The notes beneath the pieces are model-generated. The model was given only the letters and a program-made list of their open reading frames with translations. It made no database searches and had not been told where the DNA came from. Source: Athripsodes cinereus (taxonomy: Eukaryota > Arthropoda > Insecta > Trichoptera > Leptoceridae). From it: a stretch of 64,000 nt of DNA. Below are positions 13,304-35,700 of the stretch, one piece after another; the first letter of the stretch is position 1; the number at the start of each line of letters is the position of its first letter. The stretch lies in NCBI GenBank assembly GCA_947579605.1, contig OX388305.1, positions 31,695,542-31,759,541 of the forward strand, read 5' to 3'. The position numbers and the translations under genes are program-made.

Positions 13304-14582
13304 TTGTGTCTGCGGGAACACATCAATATTCTGTATATAAGTGTCGAGTGACAGCACACCATTTATGTTACATTACATTATATAAGATATTTATAAGTTA
13401 TTTAGTGATAGACACACTCTGTACTTGCTCTAGCATTTACAAAAAAATGTCAAGTGATTGTTTACTTTTCATGAATTTTTTTCTGTTTGTTTCTGAACAA
13501 TGAGTATATATATGTATGGGCTTCCTAATATCTGATGAAATAATGTTCACTACACCATATGTAAATGAACAAAGGCCAGTGACTAGGAATAACCAGTCAT
13601 TATTGAGTGTGTTGGGAGGCTTCTTAATTTCTTTAAAAAGTAAACACTTGTCTCGTGAGATCAGGTTTTGAGTGTTATGTATATAATAGTTATAATATTG
13701 ATTTAATATATAGTAGTACATTAATTTTAATACATATTTTAATTCATTTAAAGAATTACTTCATTTGTCGTCTACTGACACAACATAATTCAATGGCTTA
13801 GAGCAAAGATGTGGTATGTACCTACAATTTTTGGTAAATTGAGATCCGAAGATAAGTACACAAAATAAGTATTTTTTCAAAGATTTTTGTACAGGAGTAT
13901 GGTAAGTTGTAAATAATAAATCAATGTTTATGATGATGTATTAATTAAGTCTTCAAATTCATAAACAAAGCAAAACTTAAAATCACCCTGTGACACTTTC
14001 ATCTGTGCACTAAGCCATCGATTTATTTTGTTTGATAAAACAGATCTTTCATTATTTAATATGTCAAAATTTTGTTTTTAGTTTTAAAATCCTTTATTTG
14101 TATGCATTTGTTTTGAGACAAACATGATGTTTGCTTATTTGGCTACTACTAATTGATTTTATTTTTATTTAATTATTATTAAAATATTGTAAATAAAGAT
14201 AGGTAATGGTCTCTTTAGTTGGGAAACCCAATTTCACATACATCTATATAATTATACATAAATATTAGAATCATTCTCTGTGTAAAAATTAGATGTATTA
14301 TAAGTATGTTTTTTTATTAACTTTTTAAAAAATTGTACAAAAATGTTGGTATATTGACAAAGAGAAGTCCTTTTGGCATTTTTTCCATTTATACTTTATT
14401 GAAGGCGAGATGAATAGTAGAGATAATTGTTAAGTCTGTATATACATTGGAATTGTAATCTGAGGACATTGCATGTTGCTGTCGTAAGGTAATTCTGTTG
14501 AGTATAAACTAGATATGTATGTGTTGTGTTGACATTCTAAGAAAGCGGTGAGAAAATCATGTAAATAACATTGGATCATCCC

Positions 14583-14588
14583 AATAAA
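14583..14588 (+). terminator. EMSY poly(A) signal (candidate)
   Basis: AATAAA about 1.28 kb after the EMSY stop; a long AT-rich 3' UTR (13304-~14610) with no other coding signal precedes it. Other AATAAA-like hexamers occur earlier, so this is the best but not the only candidate. Confidence 0.45.
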
Positions 14589-14616
14589 ACATTATGTTTA
14601 AAATATTCTGTATTAC

Positions 14617-14622
14617 TTTATT
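14617..14622 (-). terminator. Got2 poly(A) signal (candidate)
   Basis: The minus strand reads AATAAA about 540 bp after the Got2 stop, facing the EMSY signal. The intervening 14623-15160 is AT-rich and would be the Got2 3' UTR. Confidence 0.4.
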
Positions 14623-15160
14623 TTAATAAACTTATCACGTATACAACAACAATTGCTAAAACAAACATACCACAGCACCAGGGACAGCTTGCTGGTTTAT
14701 CTCACAGTAATAATAAAAGGTATTTTTGAAACAAAAATATTTATTTCCAAGTTCTTCATAAACGGCAAACATATATAAAAAAATATCATTTAGTACAAAT
14801 AAATGGAATACAACAAAGATAAAAGCTTTAAAAAAATAAATGTGCTTATGGAAATATGTAAGATTTAAATGCTGTAAATGAAAATAAGTTATACTTATGT
14901 AAAAAAATATTCTCAAAAATAAAAAGTATAAGCAATAATTCATAACCTGTACTAGTGCTTACATTATATGTATATGTGCATATAAAAAGATATAATTTAT
15001 GTATACATCATAATCTCTAAAAGTGCAGTAGTTGTAAATACTTGTACAATATTTATGAAAACTGGGTATTCATACTGACAATATAATATCAACAGGATCG
15101 TGTTGCAAACATGTTTATCAAAACGACCTTTGTGTGGATATTTCCTTATCAACAATCAAT

Positions 15161-24515
<9,355 letters not shown>

Positions 24516-25059
24516 GGCTGAAGATATTATTTCATAAATTAAAACGGCAAACTATTAGCACCGGCTCTCGCACTCTACAATATTATATTAATATTGTATC
24601 TACATCTACCATACACGCCAGATACACGCACCTACACGGCGCAAATTATTATTATATAATATCATAGACTATTTATGATATTATTTGACACAGTGACATC
24701 TGACATACCACAGCAAGTACGGCATTTTACGCAAGATCATAAAATTAGCGAAAATATGAAATTGCAGTACACACCACATATACGTAATCACACGAAATTG
24801 TGATAAGAAACTGTCTTTTTTATAAACTATGCTTGCTTAAATACAAAACAACAGTTTTTATTTGTATTTCATGGAATTACAAAGTGTATATGTTATTAGA
24901 ATAATAGCCATTTTCATTCAATTTAGCTTTGTGGCAAGTAAAACAGGTGTTTTTTTTCAAGGTCCTACAAGGTCATTGAAGTCACGATTTGAGTTGACTG
25001 GTACAGGCTTGCAATTTTATGAAAATGTCTTATAATTGATTAATTGGTTAATAATTTTC

Positions 25060-25388
25060 AATTTATATTATTATGGACGTAATGAACATCGATTTGTAAT
25101 TGTGAACAGCGCTAGCAAAATTATAAACGGTGAAATTCCGATTTTCGTATTTTTTTATACTATAGGTACTATACCCTTGCGCCGTGTCCGTGTCCCAAAT
25201 GGGGTAGGCAGAGAGAACGGAACGCCAGATAGATCTATCCTTACACGCTTCCTCCACATTCATACAATTTCTCATACACGCACTCAGTTCCTCTTACTCC
25301 TTGATAATTTGATCCACACAATTTGATTGCATCTCCACTGCATTTATTCCACTTACGTCTTTCTTTAACCACGTCCAAGTCTCGCTAT
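25060..25388 (-). mobile_element. RTE-like LINE 3' fragment
   Basis: Minus-strand frame MRNCMNVEEACKDRSIW, then RSVLSAYPIWDTD, with SETWTWLKKD upstream of it at ~25350-25385; the central part is deleted. Same family as 22960-23090. Confidence 0.65.
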
Positions 25389-25439
25389 TTTTTTATTTTG
25401 AACTTTATTGTGTTTCGGAAACCAGAAGTATTATTTACT

Positions 25440-25677
25440 TATACATAATGTATACAATATCATTATCCTCAATAAACATGTTATTACGAGAGAAGAGGAA
25501 CATTGAAGAGAGAAGTAGTATAAAAGATTCCGCACGACGGCGGTTTTGGCTGGCCGATTTTTCAGACCTCCTTTCAGACCTTCCCGCCCCTGAGGACAAT
25601 TTTGGTTTGAATGTCCAAATCAGTAGGCAAGTTAAGGACTCCTGAAATATCCGGGTGTGAGGTGGGTCTCTCTTCAA
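25440..25677 (+). mobile_element. 5'-truncated R1-like element, 3' UTR only
   Basis: Reverse-complement match to the 3' UTR of the R1-clade element at 32646-38516: both share the CCGGGTGTG(A/T)GGTGG(A/G)TC block at the end and the CGACGGCGGTTTTGGC-type block. The 3' end is at about 25677. Confidence 0.7.
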
Positions 25678-25816
25678 TTATGCACGGTTCAGACGAGTCG
25701 ATCATCGTCTGGTCATGTAAAGAACTCATGGTGACCAAATTCAAATCTTAGTACCTGCTAGACGCGTGATGAAATCTGCTAAGTTTCAGAAAAAATACTA
25801 AAAAAATATTGAAGTA

Positions 25817-27621
25817 AGGTCAGGTGGGGTAAGAGGAACTATGGGGCAAGAAGGACAGTAGTTTGTAAATCAAAAACTATTGGTTCTAGCTCTATGGTTA
25901 CTCGGTCGATAAAGCAGTATTGTACAATTCATTTTTAAAAAAAGACACAAATGGCGCTAGTGTTTGGCAATCCGGCAATATGACACAAAAAAAAATTCAG
26001 TTGACTGACTACGAAAACGCGAGTTAGAGGCATTTTTATTGTGTGGTTATTTAAACACTAAAAAGTTTAGCTAGAAGGCTGTTACTGTGTGTAAGTATTG
26101 TTTAAACTTCAATTTTTATATTTTTGCATGTAAAATGTTATAATATATGCTTTAAATATCTGTTTTTAATGTGATTCAAAACATAACATTCAAATTGTCA
26201 AGTGGGGTAAGAGAAACTGTCATGGCAGGGGTAAGAGGAACATATGTTTCTCTTTCCCGGTGTCAGAAGTCATAAACATTTTAACTGTCTTTGATATATT
26301 ATGGACCGTTTATTTAAGTACCTACCCAATGCTACAACTGAATTAGTTAAAATACCACATTTGTTACAGAAAAATGAGAAATTATTCAAGAAAAACTGAT
26401 AGAGCATCATACCCGCCAGAAAAACTACAAGAAGCAGTAAAAGCTGTTAAAAGTGGGGCCTTATCTGGATACGCGGCTTCAAAATATTATAATATACCCA
26501 GATCAACAATTATAAATCGCGTATGTATATGCTAATTATAAAACTACTCTAGTACGTAATGAAATGAAACTTTTACCTAATGTAACCCACATTGTAGGTG
26601 GTGTTGCCACATAACATGCAAGTGGCATCCAGCAGCGCCCTTTGGATTTGCTGTTTTTCTGTAAGATCATGCCATAATATAATATATAGGGGTTTTTTTC
26701 CTACATTTCAGCCTGCTAATAGGAAAATGAACGAATCCAGAGTACCTTGGGTTCAGGGTAAGGTCCAGGTGCGTGTTATGTGCGTCACATTAGTTACATG
26801 TATTTGGTATGGAATGCATTATTTCAGTAATTAAATTTTTATTTATATTCCTTTATTTGGTCTTGTTTTAGGTATATGATCGTAAAGGTCTTATATCTAA
26901 TTCTTTGGGAAGAGCCGCCGTTTTGTCACGGGAAGTAGAGGAAGACTTGGTGAAAAATCTTCATTCTATGGAAAAATATGGCTTTGGTCTGACGAGAAAG
27001 GAGTTATTAGAAACCGTGGGTCAGTACGTTTCAGCAAATAGTATTAAAAATCCATTTAAAAATGGCATACCTGGCGAGGATTGGTTTCTTCAATTTAAAG
27101 TAAGGCATAATTTGTCTATCAAGAAGCCTCAGCCGGACTGGAAATTTGAGACTGTATTTTATGAACAATAAATAACAATAAGAATACATCACTTTGTTTA
27201 TAGTTTCCTACCCCTGAATCAAAGACATATGTTCCTCTTACCCCAAATTCCGATTTTTGTTCTTTATTTTGTATTGTAGACCTTATTTAAAATGGCAATG
27301 AGTTCATACTTGCCTGACACCATTTTTTTAAAAGAGATGGTCTCAATTCAACCATACAGCTATTAAATTTACAGAGTTATGTCGACTGTTCCTCTTACCC
27401 CAAAAACCGGGGCAAGAGGAACAAAAGCACTAACCTAACGATTTGCTATTTTTTGACTATTAGCAGTGAAATTATCTTAAAATGTCATTCAAATTTGGGA
27501 AGCTGACACACATAGGTATAGGTTGTGTTTATCAAAACCACAATAGGACGTTACATTTAGCAGCAAGAACTGATCAAAGAATTTGAAAAATAAACTATGT
27601 TCCTCTTACCCCACCTGACCT
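25817..27621 (+). mobile_element. Pogo/Tigger-like DNA transposon, element 2
   Basis: 1805 bp between TA dinucleotides (25815-25816, 27622-27623), with perfect terminal inverted repeats AGGTCAGGTGGGGTAAGAGG. About eight subterminal copies of GGGGTAAGAGGAAC lie in both orientations (25830, 26201, 26225, 27230, 27390, 27409 and others). It contains a two-exon truncated transposase gene. Located about 1.3 kb upstream of the Got2 start. Confidence 0.88.
26374..27171 (+). CDS. DNA-binding-only pogo-like protein (two exons)
   Basis: Exon 26374-26520 (49 codons) and exon 26872-27171 (99 codons plus stop) join in phase at GT/AG sites to give 148 aa. Residues ~14-49 are a Psq-type HTH (PPEKLQEAVKAVKSGALSGY ... 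IPRSTIINR). Residues ~60-135 are a CENP-B-type HTH (GRAAVLSREVEEDLVKNLHS, MEKYGFGLTRKELLETV, GEDWFLQFKVRHNLSIKKPQ). Right after KKPQ, where a full transposase would continue into the DDE domain, the protein ends 12 residues later. Frame and splice sites are intact. An extra exon between 26711 and 26760 is possible. Either a deletion derivative or a protein kept for DNA binding. Confidence 0.7.
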
Positions 27622-27782
27622 TAAATAAATCGTATTTTAAAAATCAATTAATAATATTGATGCAAGTAGAAATTATATTTGAATGATCGAACTAAATAAG
27701 AAAAATGCAGTAATATTTCAAACTACCGAATATTGCAAAATTAATGCTTCATTTCGCTAACGTTCCTAAAATCTTGTTAGAA

Positions 27783-27921
27783 TTATTGGGTTAGTTGGAA
27801 GATATCGCGTCCCTGCGATTAACTCGCCCATTGTGCAAAATTATTCGTTTATACTATGTTGTAACCTTATTATTTTTATCAAAAAAATTTGTACAATAAA
27901 GTTTATTATTATTATTATTTA
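27783..27921 (+). repeat. Retroposon 3' end with (TTA)n tail, copy 1
   Basis: Contains GGGTTAGTTGGAAGATATCG, CTCGCCCATTGTGCAAAATT and TTTGTACAATAAAGTTTATT followed by ATT repeats. The same sequence is at 56002-56134. LINE or SINE 3' end; no coding part seen. Confidence 0.65.
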
Positions 27922-28375
27922 ACTACTGAAATTTCGGCATCTGCAAAAAAAACTTTATTTTAAAAATAAGTTATAATTTATTATTATCCTTCTAAGATAC
28001 CTAACTGAAACCCGTTAAATAAAAAAATTCACCAGCTACCTAAGAATGTTCTCAAAGAATTTCAAATAATAAAAATGGAATCATTTGAAAGTAGACCCCT
28101 TTTCAACTTTTATTTTACAGCACTATTTTTATTGTTTTTCAATCGCTACCCCGAGACAGATACGAGTCCAATATTAGATTTTACCTTTATTTTGTTTGTA
28201 CATAGAGGTGTGACATAACTGGAGTAGTCATAAGGAAAGATATTTCGAGCAAAGAGGAAAATATCTTATTCTGATATATATTTTCTTATAATATCTCTCG
28301 ATTATGGTAATTTTTTTATCAATATGGCACTAAGTATAAGGTTGTAGGTTGTTGTTTGTTGTAAATTATCTTGTC

Positions 28376-28565
28376 TGGTGGAGTCGAAGGAAGAAGAAGC
28401 AGAGGCCGAATACCGACAAGATGGTCAGATCATGTGAGAGATGCTGCAGGGGGTACAATGTGTGAGGCGTTTAGGCAGGCTGAGGACAGGGCACGGTGGA
28501 GGAGCTTGTCGCTTGGTTGGGGTCATGGTGGTCACGATCCTCAGCATTGAGGGACCGACTTAGAA
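28376..28565 (+). mobile_element. LINE ORF2 3' end
   Basis: The frame reads GRRSRGRIPTRWSDHVRDAA, then EAFRQAEDRARWRSL and a stop, the typical carboxyl end of RTE-type insect LINE ORFs, followed by a (GAA)n-like tail. 5'-truncated. Confidence 0.7.
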
Positions 28566-28832
28566 GAAGAAGATAAGGTTGTTTTAGTGGTATATAGAGG
28601 AACAGTGATCATTCTAGTTAGGATTTTATTTCGCTTCATTAGGTTTCTACGAAGCTATATGGAACCGTGTGAACAACGCGTTATAACTAGCTGCGCTGAA
28701 AGCCATCATCGCTCGGGTTTCAACAAGTAGATAACCATGAAAATACATGAGTTAAAATTACAATCTTATCGACAAAAATGAAGTAAGCGTTTACGTGGAA
28801 AAACTATGTAGTACATGAAACCTTTTTCCAAT

Positions 28833-29060
28833 GGCCGCGTCTACACAACTGGATGAAAAAGTGAATCAATATTCAATCATTCGGTGATGTTTCGGAGCAT
28901 TCTCCGAAGAAATATGTTCGAATGAATGCTTTCGTTTCCCGTCCTTATACGGTTTACGAAGGCATTCATTCGAATATTTCTGCGGAGAATGCTTCGAATT
29001 GTCACCGAACGATTGATGATTTATTGACGCTTACATCCAGGTAGGTATGTGGACGCGGCC
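28833..29060. mobile_element. Full-length palindromic MITE
   Basis: 228 bp; the two halves are imperfect inverted repeats over nearly their whole length (GGCCGCGTC(T/C)ACA at both ends, GGAGCATTCTCCG near the middle of the left arm). AAT flanks both ends and may be a 3-bp TSD. Superfamily uncertain. Confidence 0.7.
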
Positions 29061-29099
29061 AATGAGATAACTTGATGTTTTATTGACATTCTATATATA

Positions 29100-29250
29100 A
29101 CACTCCTCTTGTATCTGCTCATTTTCCTAATATTCTCATTCTATTACGCAACATTTTACCAATCATTCTCTTCAGCGATCACATCTCTAAAGCATTTACT
29201 CCACTTTCATTCGTCTTCAACCATGTCCAAGTTTCGCTTTCATACATGAG
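29100..29250 (-). mobile_element. RTE-like LINE fragment
   Basis: Minus-strand frame LMYESETWTWLKTNESGVNA, matching LIYESETW at 43180 and SETWTWLKKD at 25370. Contains stops. Confidence 0.6.
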
Positions 29251-29757
29251 CATAAATAAAAACTGTTTATTACATATAATAAACATCCAGATTGTCCTCT
29301 CCGTGCCGATATACTCCATAAATATTATGAAGGCTGTATCTTTCATATAGATTTTTTAGTAAAATTAATTAATATAATATTTTTGTTTCGTGTGGGACAT
29401 CTAGGAAGCCTTTTTCTGAATAGATAAATTCTATAGAAAATATATAAAAAGATTAACTAGTGAAGTGGATATATGTTATAAATTCATAGTTCATACATTG
29501 TGCAGATTGGAGATAAAATGAATCAGGAATCAGCAGGTGTCCATTGATTACTCACAAGTAAAAACAAAAAACAAATAGACTTATTAATATAAAAAATACA
29601 AATGAAATATTCTCAATAATGATCACTAGCGATGGCGGAACATTATTTAGCTGAAAAAAAAAATGGAACCAAAGATCACTTACTCTATGCAAAAGTCATA
29701 GATATTGAGAACTTGAAAATAATCGACTGGTTTGACGTTTCACTTAGTTTAAAAAAA

Positions 29758-32700
29758 ATGGCCGCCGAGATCAAGCCAGCTCCTCGTACTGTCAATGATA
29801 GATTTTCTACAGTAAAAAAGCCAGCCCTTTTAAGTAAATTAGAAGGCTGTAATGATGATGTGAGTGCCGCTGTTATAATTCCTGGTGAAGACGGAGTAAT
29901 TAGCGTCTGTGATGACAAGTATGAATATACATTTTACGTATTTTTGACAACTTGTATTTGTACAAACTTTACTATTTTGAAAATAAAAGGCGAACCGTAT
30001 CACTTACGTCGTTCCTTGTGTTTTATATTAGAATATTTAATTATTTATCATATTTAATATGACTTGAATAAGTTCAGAGTTCTTTTGAATCTGACTTAAC
30101 TGTGATTTATATTGCTGAAAATGGTATGACGCATAAACAGTAATGTCACGATAACTTAGTATGTATGTATTGTTGCAGAACTATCAGGGTATGGCTGAAG
30201 CGAGATTCTGGCCAATATTGGCCAAGTATCTGTCAGTATATGCCATCTGGATGTACGTCTATGTTTTATACTCCTGAAACGAGGCAGCTGTTCATTGGAC
30301 AGGAAAATGGAACAGTTTCAGAGTTCACCCTCGCCACAGACTGTAACAGAATTAATCCGGTAATCTCATGCTAAATATAAAAAGATACATAAACTATCAC
30401 AGATTAATATTTGATAAATTTGAGATGAGATGAAGCATCAATATTAAATTTACGAATTTTCTAATTATATTATTTTGTATTTCACCTGAGATCTTAATTT
30501 GGTCAATTTTTCGAGCACTAAATTAATTATTTGCATTTGTAGAACATAATGCTGTAGCATGAAATTACACCAAACCTAACCTAACCTACAATCAATAAAA
30601 TCTAAAAATGACAATAAATGTCCTTTAGCATAAAATAATACTAGACCAGCCCTAACCTAAGCTACAAATCAGCATAAAACATCAACAAAATTTCACCAAA
30701 TTTTTATGCTTTATGTGAATTACTACTTATACATAATTCTACATAAAAAGAATTTAAAATAATCGATGTTTAGATACATTAATGTTTTCTGAAAAAATCC
30801 AATATTTAAATTTAGTTTTGTCTCCTTACCTTACTAATGAGGATAATAATTTTTCGTCTAATCTTAAGTGCTTTCAAAAGTAAACCTGTTTTTGTTAACC
30901 TTAGTAAGACGGTGCAATAAACAAAAAATATTTACAATCAGGAATTAGTGGATTATTCAAGGATTCATATTTTTGGGGCGGTAAAATTTATGCAGTAATA
31001 ATAATTTATTGAAAACATAACAAATGATACAGATACAACAATATGCACAGACTGTTTAATCGAAACTATTATCAAAACATATCCCCCTCGTGTAGATAAG
31101 TTTTGTGTAAAGAGGATATATCCATAACATTATGATGTCTAGTAGCTAATAGACTAAAGACTTGTAATAAACCTACATCTCATCTGCTTTGTACTATAAA
31201 GTAAGGTATCCAGGATGTGTGGCATACTTCATGTCATAATTTAAGATTTAATGTCTTACAAATGAGTGGCTCAGAGCCAATGGTGCCTATCCAACATTTA
31301 AAAGGTTTTAAGATAATGAGGGTTAAGTTTGAACTAATGTTAAAAATAAAAGTCAAAACTTTGAGCAATGTATTTTATTTAGACTGGTTAAAAATACTAT
31401 GAAAAATTATGTGTAGGTGAGAACAAAAAATATTCCGAAGAGTTTAAAACAATAATATGAAATCAAACATTGTAGGCACTTTTGGCTCTAAAGAAAATTT
31501 ACAAAATAAAAAAAATATATGATTATAGGCTTCTCATAGGCACCTCTGGTCCAAATATCTAAAATGTTTACTCAAGAACATCATTATTTTCTCCGCTGCT
31601 GGAATTGTCTATCCGTAACTCTTTATAGAAATTATGATGAACCGGTGGTACATAGTTCAATAGTTTTAGTAGATCTGTCTTTTTCTCTGCACTTATTGCT
31701 TTTCCAAGAGGATATAATAAGGAAAGTTCTTTGAAAAGGGTTTGACTTGGATGGCCTCGTACACTTTTTTTTAAATCGACTTCAAGGAAATATGAGTCTT
31801 CTTCATAATTACATTTGTAATAAAATTTACGCTGCTCACTTTTTCACAGACGAATCCATACTATTTTGAGCCATTCTACTATATCGCCCGTGGTAGACTT
31901 TTTTCTACTTTCTATGTCGCTTGTGCTAAAAAAATGTTTCTGTGGAGGCTTCTTTTTTGCCGTTTTTATTATGTCAACTCAGTCATTGGGGATGGAAATA
32001 TTTGGAATGTCAAATTAAAAACATGTGGGATGTCAAATATAATTTTTTAATGTTACTTCACATACGAAATCTAAAATATTTTTATTTTTTCCATTAGAGC
32101 CATAAGTGCCTAAACGCATAATTGCATTTTGGACCTACGTATAAATTTTAAAATTAATTTATTAATATAGTTCACAAGTAATACATACCTGAAGACTCTC
32201 TATTAGCGATTGGTAGTCTAAAGTCGGGATCTTCATCTGAGAAATCGTCCAATAAAACGGATAGTAACATATCAACATCCTCTTGCGCGGCCATTTCTGA
32301 CCATACTAAGTGAGCCATAGATGCCTACAAAACAACATAGGCACCTATGGCGCAAAATCTAGATAGCAAATTATTTTGCGAAATATTCAATAGATACCAG
32401 TATTCCCATACTCGTGTTTAGGGTTATAGGCATCTTTGAATATGATAAAATTCACTTATTTATGAAAGAATATATGCCTAACTCAGAATTTTTGAATTTG
32501 TTGGATAGGCACCTTTGGCTCCGAGCCACTCAAATAATACCTGCCTCTTACCAAACACTTAAAAACTTATAGAAAAGAGAGAGCTATTCTATTCGGGACG
32601 CTTTGCCATTCTACATGAATTGTAAGGGATATTATTTGATTAACATTGAAGAAAGATCCACCACACACCCGGATACCTCAGGAGTCTTTAACTCCTACTT

Positions 32701-35700
32701 ATCCGCACATTCAAACCAAAATTGTCCTCACGGGCGGGCCATTAGGGAGGCCTGAAGGGCCGGCCGGCCAAAACCGCCGTCGTGGGAATCTTTTATACTA
32801 CTCTCTTCAATGTCCCCTCTGGGCGGTAATAATGTTTATTGAGTTATTATACAATATATATACAAGTAAAAAAAAAAGAAAGAAAAATAAACAAAATGAT
32901 ACAAAACGTGAAGCAGAACAAATAAAACATGATAATAAAATATATACACAAATTGGTAAGTACAGAAGGCCGAGGTGAGGTGTCCAGAGACGTGCTGTTA
33001 GGCGTTTAAAGGGCGCGAGCCCGAGAGTCGCCAGCGCCAGCATGTTGTGGAAACATTAAACCCTCCCAAAAGGGACATCCCTACCAAACCTACTCTCCAC
33101 CAAGGGAGACAGGACGACACAACAAAAAGACGAGTTCGCCACACGCACCACCGCCACAATGGGCAAAACCAACCCTACGACGCTCCCACGTCAGACGGGG
33201 GTGAACCCGGCTGGCGCAGAAGCTCCCAACGAGATACCCAAACATCCACAAACCCCAAAAATGCCTTTAGGTTCCTTGGGCATTGCAAAACCTCCCCAAA
33301 CCATATAGGTCTGGGAGTGTTCTCACTCATATCATCTAGCATTGCATCTCTGGCATCATTCATCACAGAGCACTCCCATAGGATATGCTCGGCATACTGC
33401 GCCCCTAACCCACAAACACACCACGGATTCTCCGCAAGGCCAAGGTCATACAACTTGCCCTTTAGATCACCGTGGCCCGTCACAAGCTGGACGGCGCAGT
33501 GATTTAGGGAAAGGAAACGCCTCTTCATTCTCTCACATACGTCGGGAAGAAAACTGTAAACCAATCTAGCAGTTCTCCCCCGATCCCACCTATCTTGCCA
33601 GACCTCAAAAGTTCTCTTTCGGATCATGCCGATTGCCCTACTGAGTCCTCTAGTCCCAGGCTCCGCATGAACGGATATTCCAAGATGCTCAACATTGCCG
33701 TCAGCCTTGAGCTTACGCCTGGCTACACCATCTAAGATTTCTAAATCAGCGGGCAACACACCAGCGATGACAGGAAGACCATCGCTAGCGGCCGTTCGAT
33801 ACGCACCAGTGACGGCGAGCAGGGGGAGTCTCTGTCCCCTCAAAACCGCCGCGGACACAGAACCAACCGCAAGACGGTGCGACCAAACACGGTGCGATAA
33901 ATGGTACGCACAGTCCGCGCCCTGAGGCCCCACGTACCACGACTGAGTCTGCGTAGAGTGTGAAATAACACTCCCGCTTTTTCGGCAGTCGCTCTCACGT
34001 GTGGAAGAAAGGTGAAGCCCCTGTCAAGGACAACCCCCAGGTATCGAACTTCATCAACAACCCTCACGGGATGCCCATCCATCCGAAGCACCGGGTTCCT
34101 GCCCCTTCCCAGCACACCCTTCAACCACAGCGCGGAGGTCTTGCTCGGTGAGAAAACAAGCCTGTTCACCCTGCCCCACGTCAAGATGCGATCTATCGCG
34201 ATGCTAAACTTGCTTTCGATTGCACTCCTCGTATCTCCAGAGAGTAAGAGAAGTGCATCGTCGGCGTACGCAAATATGGTGCAACCAGGCGGCAACTCCA
34301 TTCTCAAGAGGTCATCAAACAGGACATTCCAAAGGAATGGTCCAAGGACCGATCCCTGCGGGCAGCCCATGCTGACTTCCCTCTCAACTAAATGCCCAGC
34401 GTGATGGATTACCACTGACCTTTGGCTAAAGTAACTGCAGACAATGTCATACAGCCAGCGAGGACAACCCCGTATCTTAAGCTTGGCCAGGATAAGCGGC
34501 CACCACGCATTGTCAAATGCCCCAGCTATGTCCAAAAAGACACCCAGCACATTCTTTTCTCTCCGTTCATCCTTCCATTTCAGACATGCATCAATGGCAT
34601 GCTCAGTAGAGAGACCCCGGCTGAAGCCAAACTGTTTAGGACTACCCTGCGCCAGAGTCGACCCAAGCCGGTTCCTCACCAAGATCTCAAGAATCTTGCC
34701 GAAGGAAGGCAGCAGGGTAATCGGTCTGTACGCCTTGAGGTCCGACAGCGGCTTGTCATTGCCTTTGGGTATCACTCTGAGCAAACCTTTCTTCCATACT
34801 TTTGGAAAAACACCCTCTTTCATACAACGCTGGAAAAGCTGCAACATCTCCGCTGGACAACTCTTCCAGACGTTTTTGACAATTATACCATTCAGTCTGT
34901 CAATCCCTGGGGCCTTTTTTGGACCTAATGTTTTGATGATCTCATTCAGTTCGCTGTGAGTCACGACGCTTGCAGCATCTATAGTCTCACGAGCACCAGG
35001 GCAGCGCACTAGAATACGCAACCCTGTATGGAACGGGCTGTCGGTGGACGTCGAGTCCAGCGGCACTAACCCATCCAAGAGGGCCCGTAGTGTGTCATCA
35101 ATGCACACAGTTTCACTACCGCCAGCTACAATGCTAGTAAGATAATGATCGGCGGACCTTTTGGTCTTAACAGCAGTGCGCGTCACGGACCAAGGGTCGG
35201 CGTTTCCAGTTTCTGTGATCCACTCCTTCCAGGCCGAGGTCTTTGCATGCCTTATGGCCAGATGGTAGGAGCCCCTCGCACGCTGAAGCGACTCGAGGAG
35301 ACGCTTGCCAGCGGGAGAGTCCCGCATGACGCTACCCTTTCTCACAGGACCATAGGCCCTTTCGGCTGACTTAAATTGACGACGCAGAACCGTGAGTTCT
35401 GGTGTCCACCAATTGGTAGACTTCTTTCCCCCAGGTCTACATCTACCCAGCACTTCGGTCGCAACTTGAACAACCGCTGAGTTAAACTTTTCCCCAAGTG
35501 ATTCGGCACCTTCACACTTCCACAAAGCAAAATCTCTCATTTCAACTTTCAAAGCAAAACCAAAGTGTTCCCAATCAGCATTCGAGCAACGAAAGCTCCA
35601 GAGACCGTATGGATCAATCTCGAGCGTGCCACCGACCGACCAAGTGATAAGCCGGTGGTCGCTCGAAACGTCACCAACGTGAACCCTCCAATTAGAGAGC

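Larger units (their letters stand above)
31201..32612 (+). repeat. Dispersed repeat A, copy split by a transposon
   Basis: Bases 31201-31262 match the middle of the repeat up to TTAATGTCTTACAAA, and 32533-32612 match its continuation (ACCTGCC, ACTTAAAAACTTA, CGGGACGCT). The intervening 1270 bp are the transposon at 31263-32532. Confidence 0.65.

Noticed and set aside
30570..30590. (CCTAA)n run resembling the insect telomere repeat
   Set aside because: Only about three units inside a WDFY2 intron; too short to mean an internal telomere.
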